64,000 nt of DNA. It comes from Petaurus breviceps papuanus. Its lineage: Eukaryota > Chordata > Mammalia > Diprotodontia > Petauridae. The notes beneath the pieces are model-generated. The model was given only the letters and a program-made list of their open reading frames with translations. It had not been told where the DNA came from and did not search any database. Shown here one piece after another: positions 1 to 11,839 of the stretch (the first letter of the stretch is position 1; every line of letters starts with the position of its first letter). Location: NCBI GenBank assembly GCA_028583685.1, contig JAMXIF010000045.1, positions 10,909,809 to 10,973,808 of the forward strand, given 5' to 3'. The position numbers and the translations under genes were made by a program.

Positions 1-369
1 AATTCATGGTTCCCGGGCTCTCATTAGAATAGGTCCACTTCTCATTATAATATTCATTCTCTCATTAATTGTTAACCAATTAGAGTTGATTCCTGCCCAG
101 TCTACCATAGGCATGTAAGCATCAAGAGGCCACCATCTTTGATTTAGAAGAGATAGCCAAATAACCATCATTTCATTAATAATTCATTAGCCACAATTAA
201 CAAAATAATTAATTACCAAGAAATTAAGTCTCTTGAACTTTTTATACATCACACATCCTGCTGTGAAGCCTCATTTTCTCTGGGCAAGTTATAGCTCTGC
301 TCACTGCCTCCATCCTTACTGCCCACTCATTCGCCAGTACCTTGCAGTCTGGTTTCCATACTCACTACC

Positions 370-1027
370 TGCTTCAAGGTAACCAATGATCTCTTCAATA
401 ACAAGCTCATTCTCAGTCCTCACCGACCTTGACCTTCCTTTAGTTTTTAATACTGTTAAGTGCCCACTCCATTATTCTCTTCAAACAATACTGTTCACTC
501 TTAGCTCTCTTCCTCCCTTTGCCTTCTTCTCAGTCTACTTCACTGTTACATCTTTTTCCTCTTGCCCACTGTTTCTTCCAATGTTTCATTGCTGCCCCTT
601 TTCTCTCTTCTTGCCATGCACTATCTCTTGGCAATTTCATTCAATCCCATAGCTTTGATTATTACCAAATACAGATTCCAACCTCTCCCCAACTCTTCAG
701 CCTCATATCTCTAACTGCCTACTTGACTATGTCTATCCCTATGTCCTACCACACCTCTATATCAGCATGGTCAGATCTAGTTTGTTATCTTCTCCTCAAA
801 AACTACCATCCTCCTTCTTTCCCCAATTCTGTTTCCAAAACCACAACCTTCACCTCAGTACAAGTTCAAGACCTAGAAAGCACCATTGACTCTTTTCTCT
901 CCCTCATCTCTCATTCTCCATGTGTAACCAAGTTGCCTAGTTGCTATTGAGCCCACTCCCATAGCCATCATCATAAATAAAGACATCTTCACCTCTTATC
1001 TAGGAGAATAGCATTCATACTGGTTCC
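370..1027 (+). repeat. L2-type LINE fragment (reverse transcriptase region)
   Basis: Frame 386-652 reads VLTDLDLPLVFNTVK, matching the L2/CR1 reverse-transcriptase motif LLDLSAAFDTVDH. Further on, the stretch translating around SNCL/WMSH in L2 is recognisable near 700-760. It has many stops and is ancient. Confidence 0.65.
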
Positions 1028-1165
1028 TCAGGGTCTAATGACTAGAACAAATTCTTATAATTAAAGGGATTTGTTGTGTGAAGTTTGCATTCATTCAAAG
1101 GGCCACACTTGAGGACCTAGAAGGCTGCTACATGAGGCCTCAAGGCCAAAGGTCCCCCACCCCTG
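1028..1165. mobile_element. Palindromic hAT-like MITE, copy 1
   Basis: The right half (gggccacacttgaggacct, then ggcctcaaggcc and ggtcccccac) matches the element at 22377-22565. The insertion interrupts the L2 relic, which resumes at about 1180. Family assignment rests on the inverted-repeat layout only. Confidence 0.45.
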
Positions 1166-1174
1166 GGCCTATCC

Positions 1175-1275
1175 CTTCTCTAATTCATTCTTCTAATAAG
1201 TAACACAATAATACTAAAGAATGGGTCCGACCATGTCACTCCACAACTCAAAGACTCACCTAGTGAGGTCAGACT
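1175..1275 (+). repeat. L2 fragment, continuation
   Basis: The text 'aatgggtccgaccatgtcac' followed by 'tccacaactcaaagactcacc' is the L2 stretch that encodes the segment after the RT domain. It continues the element that starts at 370. Confidence 0.5.
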
Positions 1276-1740
1276 ATTATGGTCACCCCTACACTGTCCA
1301 TGACCACAATTGGTACACACACACATACATATATATCAGAAACACAGCAGACCTGTAGAAGCCACAGCTATGGAACTAAGGACAAAGAATCCTTATGAAA
1401 ACATGTTTAATGATAAGGGAAGTAACCTATGGTCTAACACTCTGAGGTTGGGCCTTATTCAGACTTAGGCCAATCTTGGGTGTCCACAAGAATATACCCC
1501 AAACCCTGAAACAGTTTTAGAAAGAAATTTATGCAGTCATTTGATAAAAGAGAGTGAGCTGGAAAGGAGATATGGCTCCCTCTTATCCAGGCTCTAGAAG
1601 GTCTGAGGTCTATATTATATAGGACTTAGATAAGGGTACCTACACATGCCCCTTAATGTAATAGTAATGAAATTTGATGATCTCTTTGTATTGGCAAGCT
1701 AACAAGTACGTAGCACCTAGTTTCAAATTAATTATATCAA
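1276..1740. other. No gene seen; short CA/TA microsatellite
   Basis: A short alternating CA/TA run lies at about 1315-1338. The rest is unique-looking sequence with no recognised element, and its right end may belong to the LTR-like block that follows. Confidence 0.4.
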
Positions 1741-2980
1741 ACCTCTGTTAAGAAATGGAAGGTATGAACCCCTGTTACTTATGTAACAAGAAGGGGCTGA
1801 ACAGGGAGGAGCTAATACCATATAAAAGGAAAAGCCCCAGCTGGGAGAGTCAGAACTTCTTGGGACAAGCATCATGGAGGCAGAGCAGATGCTACCCCTT
1901 AAGAGAGAGAGAGAACTTCTCTCAGCAAGCATCTGGAGGCTGGGCTTCTAATGCTGAACTGAAGACTGAACTGAGAATTAAAAACAACTGAGAAGAGAAA
2001 TGAATTGAGAACTGAGAACTTCTTGGAGCAAGCTGCATAGAGGCAGGAGAAAGTAATTATGATTTTGAGAACAGAGGAAAGTAATTTTGATTTTGAGAGC
2101 AGAACTTCTGCTGAGACTTTTCTTCTGGGAACTTCTGCTTAGAGCTTCTGAGAGCCAGTCTGAGGGGCTACCAACTTCTGGGAGCTGCCAAAAACTTCCA
2201 AGGGCCTTCCAGAGCTGCTGAAGACTGAGGAAGCATGACTGTGGTGCCAGTACTTTGTATGAATGTTGCTGTGGCTTTGTTAATGTTTATGAATGTTATT
2301 GTGGCTTTGTTAAACCTTGTCTTCCAGGAACAGAAACTGAGAGATTTGAGGTGGACTGAATACTGTGAGCTACAATGTGGATCAAAAACTGCACAGAGAG
2401 CTGGACAAGGAACTGGGAGCTGTCTGCATTTGAACTCAGGTGGCAGCTGGTTAGATTCAGGCAGGAGCTGAGACCATGGAAGAAGAACGATGGAAGCTGA
2501 GAGCCTTCCTTGAGTCAAGATGAAAAGACCTCTCTGTGGGTATTGAGTAGTGACTGATGAAATTGTAATTTACTTGTGACCTAGAGGTGGATGGCCTTTG
2601 TATTTTTCACTACCCCTTAAGAGGGTAATGAGTAGTAACTGATAAAGTTGTAACTTAATTGCACTCCATGGGTGGAGGACTTTGACTTTTGTACTTTGTG
2701 ATTGAATTTAGGACTTTGTGATTGACTAAATGAATGTACTTTGCTTAAAACTATGTGACCACTTTGGTGAAAACTATGTGGCCATTTTAGTGATAAGATG
2801 TGAAGTTATAATATTCTGAATGTTATACTTTGATTTTTGTGAATGTTTTGCTCTGATCTGTTACTGAATAAATAGAGAGTTTGTTATACTATGTAATCAG
2901 AACCTTGAAAGCTATTCACAGCAGCAGTCCTCTGGAAAGCTGCTCACGTTTGGCTTTACATCCACATACACAGGGCAGCA
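1740..2980 (+). mobile_element. Probable endogenous retrovirus LTR (long, solo)
   Basis: The block has a TATA box (tataaaa, 1821-1827), a purine-rich stretch with a recurring 'gaacttct' motif, and a polyadenylation signal (aataaa, 2868-2873) before a G/T-poor tail. That is the order of U3-R-U5 in an LTR. There are two internal direct duplications: about 30 bp (2257-2316, around 'gtggctttgttaa') and about 65 bp (2545-2700, around 'gagtagtgactgat'). Exact ends and target duplications were not found, and no internal retroviral region lies beside it. It is a fossil of uncertain family. Confidence 0.45.
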
Positions 2981-2984
2981 ATTT

Positions 2985-3485
2985 TGCTGAGCGGATAGCC
3001 TAACACCAGGCTAGGTAACCCAAAACAGAAGCTAGGGGTGGACCCCTCAGGAGTTCCTGGGTTTGCATAAAATGCAGAAGATTTGTATCATATGAACAAT
3101 GGAAAAAATGAATAGATACTTAAAATAACTCACAAATGACCCCTCTCTTGTGGATCCCTCTTTTAACAGCCCTTAAGATTCAGCATTCCCTAATGGTTTG
3201 AGCTCCCCTCAAAAAGACAGTGACCTGACCAGCTAGATGAACAATGCACTGACATTCCAGTGAGCCTTGGCTTTAATACCACAGAGGTCCATTAAGACAG
3301 TTAGTTTTGTAATATGTGGAAGAAACACACTTGGAGCGACACAGCAAGCAATCCCATTGGACCTGCCCATACTGTTTGATTTGCTTACCCTAATAGTTGA
3401 GTACAAAGTCTGGAGTCTCTTGATGGTCCTCTTGGATACACATGCTTAATTCTTTTCTCTCACCAAGAAATGTTTTGCTCTGAAT
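2985..3485. other. No gene or repeat recognised
   Basis: This is unique-looking sequence. Short open frames are present but match no family I know. Confidence 0.5.
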
Positions 3486-3739
3486 ATACTTCTCCTTTTT
3501 TGTTTATTTTTATTTTCGAACATTCATTTCCACAAGATTTTGAGTTACAAATTTTCTCCCAGTCTTTCCCCTACCATCACCCCAAAATAGCAAGCCCAGT
3601 GAATGCCCTTTCCCCCAGTCCACTCTCTCTTATATCATCTCCCATTCCCCCTCTAAATTTCTAGTAGGGCAAGATGGATTTCTATGCCCCTGAGCCTATA
3701 TATCTCATTTCCCAGTTGAATATAAAAAACAACTTTGGT

Positions 3740-3900
3740 GGGGCAGCTAGGTAGTGCAGTGAGTAAGAGTGCTGGCCCCAGAGTTGGGAGGACCCAGGAT
3801 CAGTTCCAGCCTCAGATACTTAACACCCACACACAAAAGAAACTGGCCGTGTAACCTTGGGCAAGTTACTTAACCCCAACTGCTTAAAAAAAATTTTTTT
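3740..3900 (+). mobile_element. tRNA-derived marsupial SINE nested in HAL1
   Basis: It begins ggggcagctaggtagtgcag, has a B-box-like 'gatcagttccagcc', runs through gtaaccttgggcaagttac and ends in an A/T tail. The HAL1 sequence continues on both sides (compare 10790-10830). Confidence 0.85.
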
Positions 3901-4454
3901 AACATTTGTTTTTAAAACTTTGATTTCCAGATTCTTTCCCTTCTTCCCTCCTCACCCACCCCCCCTGGGAACTTGATCAAATCAATATAGGTTGTACATT
4001 TGTAGTTGCACAAAACATTTCCACAGTAGATATATTGTGAAAGACTAATTATATTTCCCTCCATCCTATCCAGCCCCACCCCTTATTCTATTTTCTACTT
4101 TGACCCTGTCCCTTTTCAAAAGTGTGTGCTTCTAACTACTCTCCCCCTATCTGCCCTCCCTTCTATCATCACCCCTTTTATCCCCTTCCTCCTACTTTCC
4201 TAAAAGGTAAGATACCCAATTGACTGTGTATGTTATTCCCTCCTTAAGCCAAATTCAATGAGAGTATGGTTGACCCATTCCTTTTCAACTTCCTGTTCTT
4301 CCACTCCATTGTAAAAGTTCTCTCTTGACTCTTTTATATGAGATAATTTACCCTTTTCTATCTCTCCCTTTCTCCTTCTACCAATATATTCCTCTCTCAC
4401 CTCCTAATTTTGTTTTTTAGATATCATCCCTTCCTATTCAACTGATTCTGTGCC

Positions 4455-4570
4455 CTCTGTCTATATATACAGGTACACATATATACACACATCACATATA
4501 TATTTATACACACATAAACCCTCCTATATAAACACATATATGTATTATACAGATATATACATATATATTC
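4455..4570. repeat. TA/CA microsatellite in the HAL1 3' UTR
   Basis: The run mixes tatata, cacaca and tacaca units. The plus-strand HAL1 copy has a comparable run at 10108-10230, so it is an inherited part of the element that has re-expanded. Confidence 0.75.
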
Positions 4571-6489
4571 CCTTCAAATGTCCTCATACTTAGAAAAGTC
4601 TCATGAGTTACAATTGTCATTTTTCCATGTAGGGATGTAAATAGTCCAATTTTAATAAGTTCCTTATGATTTCTTTTGGTTGTTTACATTCTTATGCTTC
4701 TCTTGCTTCTTGCATTTGAAAGTCAAAATTTTTGTTCAGCTCTGGCTTTTTCATCAAGAATGCTTGAAAGTTATTTCATCCCTAAAATGAAATGAAATTC
4801 ATTTCATTGAATGACCATATTTTCTCCTGAAGCATTATACTCAGTTTTTCTGGATAGGCAATTCTTGGTTTTAATCCCAGCTCCTTTGACCTCCAAAATA
4901 TCATATTCCAAGTCCTTTGATCCCTCAGTGTAGAAGCTGCCAGATCCTGTGTTATTCTGATTGGGTTTCCACAATATTCAAATTGTTTCTTCCTGGCTGC
5001 TCATAATATTTTCTCCTTGATCTGTGAACTCTAGAATTTGGCTAAAGTATTCGTAGGAGTTTTCTTTTTGGGATCTTTTTCAAGATATGATCAGTGAATT
5101 CCTTCAATTTCTATTTTGCCTTCTGGCTCTAGAATAACAGGGCAATTTTCCCTGAGAACTTTTTGAAGGATGATTTCTAGGCTCTTTTTTTACCATGGCT
5201 TTCAGGTAGTCCAATAATTTTTAAATGATCTCTCCTGGCTCTATTTTCAAGGTCAGTGGTTTTTCCAATGAGATATTTCACATTGCCTTCTATTTTTTTA
5301 ATTTGTTTGGATATATTTTATAGCATCCTGATTTCTCATAAAGTCATTAGCTTCCATTTGCTCCAATCTAATTTTGAAGGAATTATTCTCTTCAGTGTGT
5401 TTTTGAGATTTCTTTTCCATCTGGAAAATTTGGCTTCTTAAGGCATTCTTCTCCTCATTGGCTTTTTGGGCCTCTTTTGCCATTTGAGTGTTTTTAAGGT
5501 GTTTTATTCAGTATTTTTTGGATCTCCTTTAGCAGGTTGTTGACTTTATTTTCTTGCTTCATTCTCATTTCTCTTCCTAATTTTTCCTCCACTTCTCTTA
5601 CTTGATTTTCAAAATCCTTCTTGAGCTCCTCCATGGCCTGTAACAAATTAATATTTTTCTTGGAAACTTTTGATGAAGGAGTTTTGCCTCTGTTGACTTC
5701 TTCTTGTTCCATGTTTTGATCCTTTTTGTCCCCAAGAAAGGATTATATGATCTGATGGTGCTTCCTCAGCTTGCTCATCTTGACAGTCAATTACTTGACT
5801 TTTGAGCTCTTTGCCACAGTAGAACTCTACTTCCAGAGTAGAGATCTTTGTCTCAAATTTCTGGGGTTTTCACAAATGTTGTCAGAGGTCTGAGGAGGAC
5901 ATACTCTCTACAGACACCACAATCTCTGGCACACTGGTGTTCCTTACCCCAGGGCCCAATCAGTGACCCAGATCCAAGTAGGTCAAAGCAAGAGTGATTA
6001 CTCTCTGAATGGTTGCTTGGTCCCCCTATGATCTGCAGGCCAGGAGCTGTGGAGGCAGCCACACAGCAGCAGCTTCAGCCACCTCACCTCTGCCACCTCT
6101 CACCCTGGGGCAGGGGCCAGATGGCTGTCTTCCATCACTGCATTTCCAACAGAGTTCCCCACTGACCTTTTACTTTCTCTTTGGCATTTGCTGGTGATTC
6201 ACTCTCCTGAAGTCTGCTCTAGCCAGTCTGGGCTGCTGGTCAGGGCTGCCCCAGGCTTGGTGGCGCTCACACAGGACTGCTTTCAGCTCCCAGCCTGTTG
6301 TGATAGACCCTTGCTGTCACCCTACTGGGCTGTCTTCAGCAGGAGATTTGTTTCTCTCTGTCACTTTGCGGGTTCTGTACCTCTAAAATTTATTTAGAGT
6401 TATATTTTACAGGTATTGGAGGTGGCTGTGGCAGGAGCTCACAGAATTTTCTGCTTCTACTCTGCCATCTTGCCTCCACCCTGGAAGTT

Positions 6490-6794
6490 CTCCTCTTTAA
6501 AGAAGGCTGGGTGCTTGAACTTGGAATTACCCACAATGCAACCTATGATGTTAGCATTGCTCAGGAATCCAAGGACAAGCAGCAACTAAGTTCCCGCAAT
6601 GATCTTGAGTTCTACAATTCTGTAAAAAAGAGAAATACAAGCAAAGCTTATAATTCCTCACTAACTCTTCCTTCTCATCAATAAACACAAGAAGCAGCTT
6701 GCTCCTCTACGCAATGACTGGCAAACCCCAGTCACCACCTCACCATGCATAAAAACATACTTCAAGATCATAATGGTACACTTGAAAGTCAGCC

Positions 6795-6795
<1 letters not shown>
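6490..6795. other. No gene or repeat recognised
   Basis: This is unique-looking DNA between a LINE end and a CA microsatellite. Confidence 0.5.

Positions 6796-6829
<34 letters not shown>
6796..6829. repeat. (CA)n microsatellite
   Basis: A near-perfect run of 17 CA units. Confidence 0.95.
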
Positions 6830-6831
<2 letters not shown>

Positions 6832-6944
6832 GCATGCCCACCCCCTTCCTACTACTTTTTAGGAGTAGATATGTCTTTGTTGTTATCACCTTACCAAGGA
6901 CTCTTTATTTTCCATTGCTCACTTACTGATTTTACCTATCATCC

Positions 6945-7090
6945 CAAATAACAATAATAGCAACTCATATTGATGTAGATCTTTAAAATTTACAAATTTC
7001 TTTCCTCACAATTATTCTTGTGAGAAAGGAAGTAAAAGTATCACTATCCCTATTTCACAGAGAAGGAAACTCAAGTTAAGAATTTCTTGA
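6945..7090 (-). repeat. MIR/Ther-1 SINE fragment
   Basis: The reversed CORE-SINE tail and core are visible: ctttaaaatttacaaatttc, then tatttcacagagaaggaaac and aagttaagaatttcttg. Confidence 0.65.
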
Positions 7091-7149
7091 TCCCCATAGA
7101 CTTAGACATTGTTTTTTTCCTTCTTCCTCAAATAATCATACACGACTTT

Positions 7150-7770
7150 GATTACATAAAATGAAAAAGCTTATGCAGTTAAAAACTACAAGGAAAACAG
7201 TTAGCTGGGGGGAAATCTTTGCAAAATATTTCTCTAATATAGGCCTTATATCCAAGATATATAAGGGGTTGATTCAAATATAAAAGAGGAAGAGTTCGTG
7301 GGTTGGTTTTGTTGTTTGTTTGGGTTTTTTAACCAGTTGATACATGGTGAAAGGATGTGAAGAGGTCATTCCCAAAGAGAGAAATCTCATCTATAAATAA
7401 TCATATGAAAAAATGCCCCAAATCACTAATAATTAGGGAAATTCAAATTAAAGCAATTCTGAGGTTCCATCTCATCTCCATAAAGACTAGAAAAGATGAA
7501 AAATGTAAAAATGACAAATTTTGGAGGGGCTCTGGGAAAAAAAAGTCAGGTTGGTGCACATGTTAGTCAGTGGAACTATAAACTGATCTGGCCATTCTAA
7601 AAAGCAACTTGTAATTATGCCCCCAAAGCCATTATCTGTTGATACCATGATCACCAGAAAATTCTGGAACATTACGTGTGCAGCTATTAGTGAGTGTGAA
7701 TTGGTAAAGATTGTGAAAGGTTATGAATAGTCACTTCTCAAAGAAAGAAATCCCATCTATCAACAATTAC
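7150..7770 (+). repeat. L1 ORF2 fragment(s)
   Basis: The plus strand encodes MKKCPKSLIIREIQIKAILR (7405-7464), followed by FHLI, matching the L1 ORF2 C-terminal stretch [24 protein letters not shown]. Upstream 'WGEIFAKYFSNIGLISKIY' corresponds to WEKIFATYSSDKGLISRIY. A second small piece (HFSKKEIPSINNYM, 7731-7772) repeats part of the same domain. The frames are interrupted throughout. Confidence 0.8.
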
Positions 7771-7772
7771 AT

Positions 7773-8141
7773 GACCAAAGGTATACCTCAGAGTTCTATC
7801 CTAGATTCTCTTTTCTTCTCTCTCTCTATTTCTTCATTTGATTATTCCATCAGTTCCCTTGACTTAATGACAAATTATATACTGAGGACTCCCAAATTGA
7901 GCTTTTCTGCCCAAATCTCTTTGTTGACTTCCAATCCCACATCTCTAATTGCCTTTCAGACTTCTCAAAGTAGATGTCCAGTAGACTTCTTAAACTCAAT
8001 ATGCCCAAAACAGAAGTCATCATTTTTTCCAATAAACCCTTTGGTTTGTTTGTTTATTTTTGCCTTTCTTTGTATCACCAGTACTTAGCACAGTGCCTGG
8101 AATGTGAGAGGTACTTAATTTATGCTTATTGACTGACTGAA
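7773..8141 (+). repeat. L2 LINE 3' portion
   Basis: It translates in part as GIPQSSILDSLFFSL, the L2 RT motif GVPQGSVLGPLLFSL, and then as SNPTSLIAFQTSQSRCPVDF. It ends with the L2 tail 'agcacagtgcctggaatg' and 'ttattgactgactga'. The middle is partly rearranged. Confidence 0.8.
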
Positions 8142-8254
8142 CCATTTTTAGGTGTTTTTTTTTAAGTTTTTTAATGTATTTAAGCATTTTAAGGACAAAA
8201 TGGAGGCCAGAAGGAAACATAAACCAGTAGAAGAATTTTGAAAGTTACATGTTG

Positions 8255-11055
8255 GGGGATGGAGCCAAGATGGCAGAGTAAAAGCAGGAACCTGCTTAAG
8301 CTCCCACACCAACCACCTGAAATACCTGTAACATCTGACTCTAAAGAAGCAGGCCAACAGGAAGGGTCTATAACACCAGGCTGAGAGCCGAGCAGTCCTG
8401 CATGAGCCTCACTGGCACAGACCCAGAGTGGCCCCGACCAGTGGCACAAACCAACCAGAGCAGACTTCGGGAGAGTGAATCACCAGCAGCTGTGGTGGTT
8501 TCCAGACTTCTCAACTCATAAGTGCCAATGAGAAGTGGGGAACTCTGCTGGAACTGGGAGAGAGAGACACCTGGTCTGGCCACTGCCCCCAGGGCAAGAA
8601 GTGGCAGAGGTGAGGTGGCTGCAGCAGCTGTTGTGTGGCTGCCTCCACAGCTCCTGGCCTGCAGATCATAGGGGGACCAAGCACCCATTCAGATGATAAT
8701 CACTCTTGCTTTGACTTACTTGGATCTGGGTCACTGTCTTGGGTGGTGGTCCTGGGGTGAGGAACACCAGTGTGCTAGAGCTTTTGGTGGCTATAGAGAG
8801 GGCCCCCTCCTCAGACCTTTGACAACTTCAAGAACCCTAGCAATTTGGGATACAGTTCTCTCCATTCTGGAAGCAGAGTTCTACCATAGGAAAGAGCTCA
8901 AAAGTCAAGTAATTGGTTGGCAAGATGAGCAAATTGAGAAAACACAATCAGACCATAGAATCCTATTTTGGGGACAAAAAGCATCAAAACATGGAATGAG
9001 AAGAAGAAAATAAAGTCAAAATTCCTGCATCAAAAGCTTCCAAGAAAAATTTGAATTGGTTACAGGCCATGGAGTAGTTCAAGAAGGATTTTGAAAATCA
9101 AGTAAGAGAAGTAGAGGAAAAATTGGGAAAAGAAATGAGAATGATGCAAGAAAATCATGAAAAGCAGGTCAGCAGCCTGACTGAAGAAAATAACACCTTA
9201 AAAAATAGACTAACTCAAATGGCAAAAGAAGCCCCAAAAGCCAACAAGGAGAAGAATGCCTTAAAAAGACAAATTTTCCAGATGGAAAAGGAATTTCAAA
9301 AACTCATGGAAGAGAATACTTCCTCCAAAATTAGATTGGAGCAAATGGAAGCTAATGACTTTATGAGAAATCAAGATACTATAAAATAGATCCAAACAAT
9401 TGAAAAAATAGAAGGCAGTGTGAAATATCTCATTGAAAAAACCACTAACTGGAAAACAAATTCAGGAGAAATAATTTTAAAATTACTGGACTACCTGAAA
9501 GCCATGATCCAAAAAAGAGCCTAGAAATCATCCTTCAAGAAATTCTCAAGGAAAATTGCCCCTAATATTCTAGAGCCAGAGGGCAAAATAGAAATTGAAA
9601 GAATTCACCAATCGCCTATTGAAAAAGATCCCAAAAAGAAATCTCCTAGAAAAATTATAGCCACATTCCAAAGTTCCCAGGTCAAGGAGAAAATATTACA
9701 AGCAGCCAGGAAGAAACAAATTGAGTATTGTAGAAACACAATCAGGATAACATAAGATCTAGAGGCTTCTACATTAAGGGATCACAGGGCTTGGAATATG
9801 ATATTCTGGAGGTCAAAGGAGCTAGGATTAAAATCAAGAATCACCTACCCAGCAAAACTGAGTATAATACTTCAGGGGAAAATATCGTCATTCAATGAAA
9901 TAGAGGACTTTCAAGTATTCTTGATGACAAAACAAGAGCTGAACAAAAAATTTGACTTTCAAATGCAAGAAGCAAGAGAAGCATGAGAAGGTAAACAGGA
10001 AAAAGAAATCATAAGGAACTTATTACAATTGGACTATTTACATTCCTACATGGAAAAATGATAATTGTAATTCATGAGACTTTTTTCAGTATGAGGATAG
10101 TTGAAGGGAATAGATATGTATATATTTGTATATACATATATATTGTATATACATATATGTGTATGTATAGGGGGGTATATGTGTGTATAAATACATATAT
10201 GAGTGTGTGCCTGTGTGTACATGTACACATAGACAGAGGGCACAGGATCAGTTGAATAGGAAGGATTGATATCTAAAAAATAAAATTAAGAGGTGAGAGA
10301 GGAATATAATGAGAGAAGGAGAAAGGGAGAGATAGAATAGGGTAAATTATCTCATTTAAAAGAAGCAAGAAAAAAACTGTTACAATGGAGGGGAAGACCA
10401 GGAAGGTGAAAGGGAATGGGTCAATCTTACTCTCATTGAACTTGGCTTAAGGAGGGAATAACATACACAGTCAACTGGGTATCTTACCCTGAAGGAAAGT
10501 AGGGGGGAAGGGAATAAGAGGGGAGATGATAGAAGAGAGGGCAGATTAGGGGAGAGGATAGTTAGAAGCAAGTACCTTTGAAAAGGGACAGGGTCAAAAT
10601 AGAAAATAGAATAAGTGGGGGTGGGATAGGATGGAGGGAAACATAGTCTTTCATAATATAACTACTATGGAAACATTTTGCATAACTACACATGTACAAC
10701 CTATACTGCATTGCTTGTCTTCCTAGTAGGGGTGGGTGAGGAGGGAAGAAGGAAAAGAATATGAAAATCAAAGTTTTAAAAACAAATGTTAAAAAAAATT
10801 TGTTTTTACATGCAACCTGGAAATAAGATATATAGGCACTGTGGTATAGAAATCCATATTGGCCTACTAGAAATTGGGGGGGGGGCAATGGGGGGCATAT
10901 AAGAGAGAACATATTGGGGAAAGTGGTATTCAGTAGGCTCTCTATCTTGGGGTGAAGGTAGAGGAAAGACTGGAAGAAAATTTGTAACTCAAAATCTTGT
11001 GGAAATGAATAATGAAAAGTAAAAATAAATAAATAAATAGAAGATTTTTTAAAAA
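8255..11055 (+). mobile_element. HAL1-like LINE (ORF1 only), full-length plus-strand copy
   Basis: It is flanked by a perfect 16-bp target duplication (tgaaagttacatgttg at 8239-8254 and 11056-11071). The leader is 'ggatggagccaagatggcag'. ORF1 relics run from about 8880 to 9986: a coiled coil (QIFQMEKEFQKLMEENTSSK, then IRLEQMEANDF), an RRM-like part and the C-terminal block SRITYPAKLSIILQGKISSF. The last parallels human L1 ORF1p SYPAKLSFISEGEIKYF and ends in EDFQVFLMTKQELN...QEAREA-stop. The 3' UTR follows directly with no reverse transcriptase, and the tail is (taaa)n. ORF1 has several stops and frameshifts, so it is not coding now. The complete ends and clean duplication suggest it is younger than most elements here. 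Confidence 0.85.
10108..10235. repeat. TA/TG microsatellite in the HAL1 3' UTR
   Basis: Alternating tatata, tgtgta and catata units lie inside the HAL1 copy. Confidence 0.85.
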
Positions 11056-11071
11056 TGAAAGTTACATGTTG

Positions 11072-11379
11072 AATCTATTATATTCCTAAAAGAAAAGCAA
11101 GGTGTATTTAATAGATAATTGGAATTTCATGTATAATCTTTTTGTTCTATTCTACTTAGCATTTGGAAATATTTTATTTGCTGTTAGACATTTTTAAGTA
11201 AAATTTTAAAAATGAAATTATAATGCATACACAATCTATTTATACATCAATAACATTAGATAATATTTATTTTTTTTTTAAAAAAAAGCATGTCTGGCAC
11301 ATTGTAGGTGATATAAATGCTTATTCCTTTCCTCGTGATAATTACCTACCCCACCTCAGGCATTCAGAGAGAGACAGAA
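11072..11379. other. No gene; possible L2 tail fragment
   Basis: The sequence is A/T-rich. A short 'tctggcacattgtaggtgat' followed by aaatgctt near 11291 resembles an L2 3' end. Confidence 0.4.
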
Positions 11380-11454
11380 TGGTAGAATAACTAAAGACAC
11401 GGTCTCAAAGTCAAAAAGACCTGGCTCCTAATCTGTGTGAACTCTCTGAGACAA

Positions 11455-11790
11455 TGGTATCAAACTCAAGTAGAAATTAGGGCCACTAAACCATACATAA
11501 GGATTTCTGAAGATCAAATATTGACTTAGACAACCACATATTAGCATCATCTAAGTTTTATGGTGTTTTTATTTATTTTCTTAAATACTTCCCAAGGTTT
11601 TTTTGAGGCAATCAGGGTTAAGTGACTTGCCCAGGGTCACACATCTAGGAAATGTCTGAGACTGGATTTGAACTCAGGTCCTCCTGACTCCAGGACGAAT
11701 GCTCTATTCACCATTCCTCCCAAATACATTTTAACCTGATTCCATGACATACTTGGGAGTATTGAGGGTACACCTCTGCTCTAAAACTCC
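11455..11790 (+). mobile_element. hAT-like nonautonomous transposon with nested SINE
   Basis: It starts with ggtatcaaactcaagtag and ends with 'gagggtacacctctg', an imperfect inverted terminal pair related to 'aagtttgatacctct' at the end of the copy at 45265. The interior 'tgacttagacaaccacatat' and the block 'aaatacattttaacctgatt' are shared with that copy. The family assignment is tentative. Confidence 0.45.
11597..11720 (-). mobile_element. tRNA-derived SINE nested in the hAT-like element
   Basis: The reversed body reads gttaagtgacttgcccaggg, then ggatttgaactcaggtcctc, with the head at the right. The flanking 'cttcccaa' and 'ctcccaaa' may be the target duplication. Confidence 0.8.
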
Positions 11791-11839
11791 AATCTGCAGA
11801 CCAGGTGGCAATCTGCCTCCTCCCTGGGAGTTTTCTACT

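Larger units (their letters stand above)
3500..6480 (-). mobile_element. HAL1-like LINE (ORF1 only), minus-strand copy
   Basis: Read on the minus strand, it starts near 6480 with the L1-type leader (ggaggcaagatggcagag), then a coiled-coil ORF1. The block MEQEEVNRGKTPSSKVSKK is at 5712 and QMEKKSQKHTEENNSF then RLEQMEANDF at 5400-5330. The RRM/C-terminal region follows (4830-5290), then a pyrimidine-rich (on plus) 3' UTR to about 3500. No ORF2 lies between ORF1 and the 3' UTR. ORF1 is broken by stops and frameshifts. A SINE (3740-3900) interrupts the 3' end. Imperfect target duplications (ttctccttttt at 3490 and ttctcctcttt at 6488) are possible. Confidence 0.75.
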
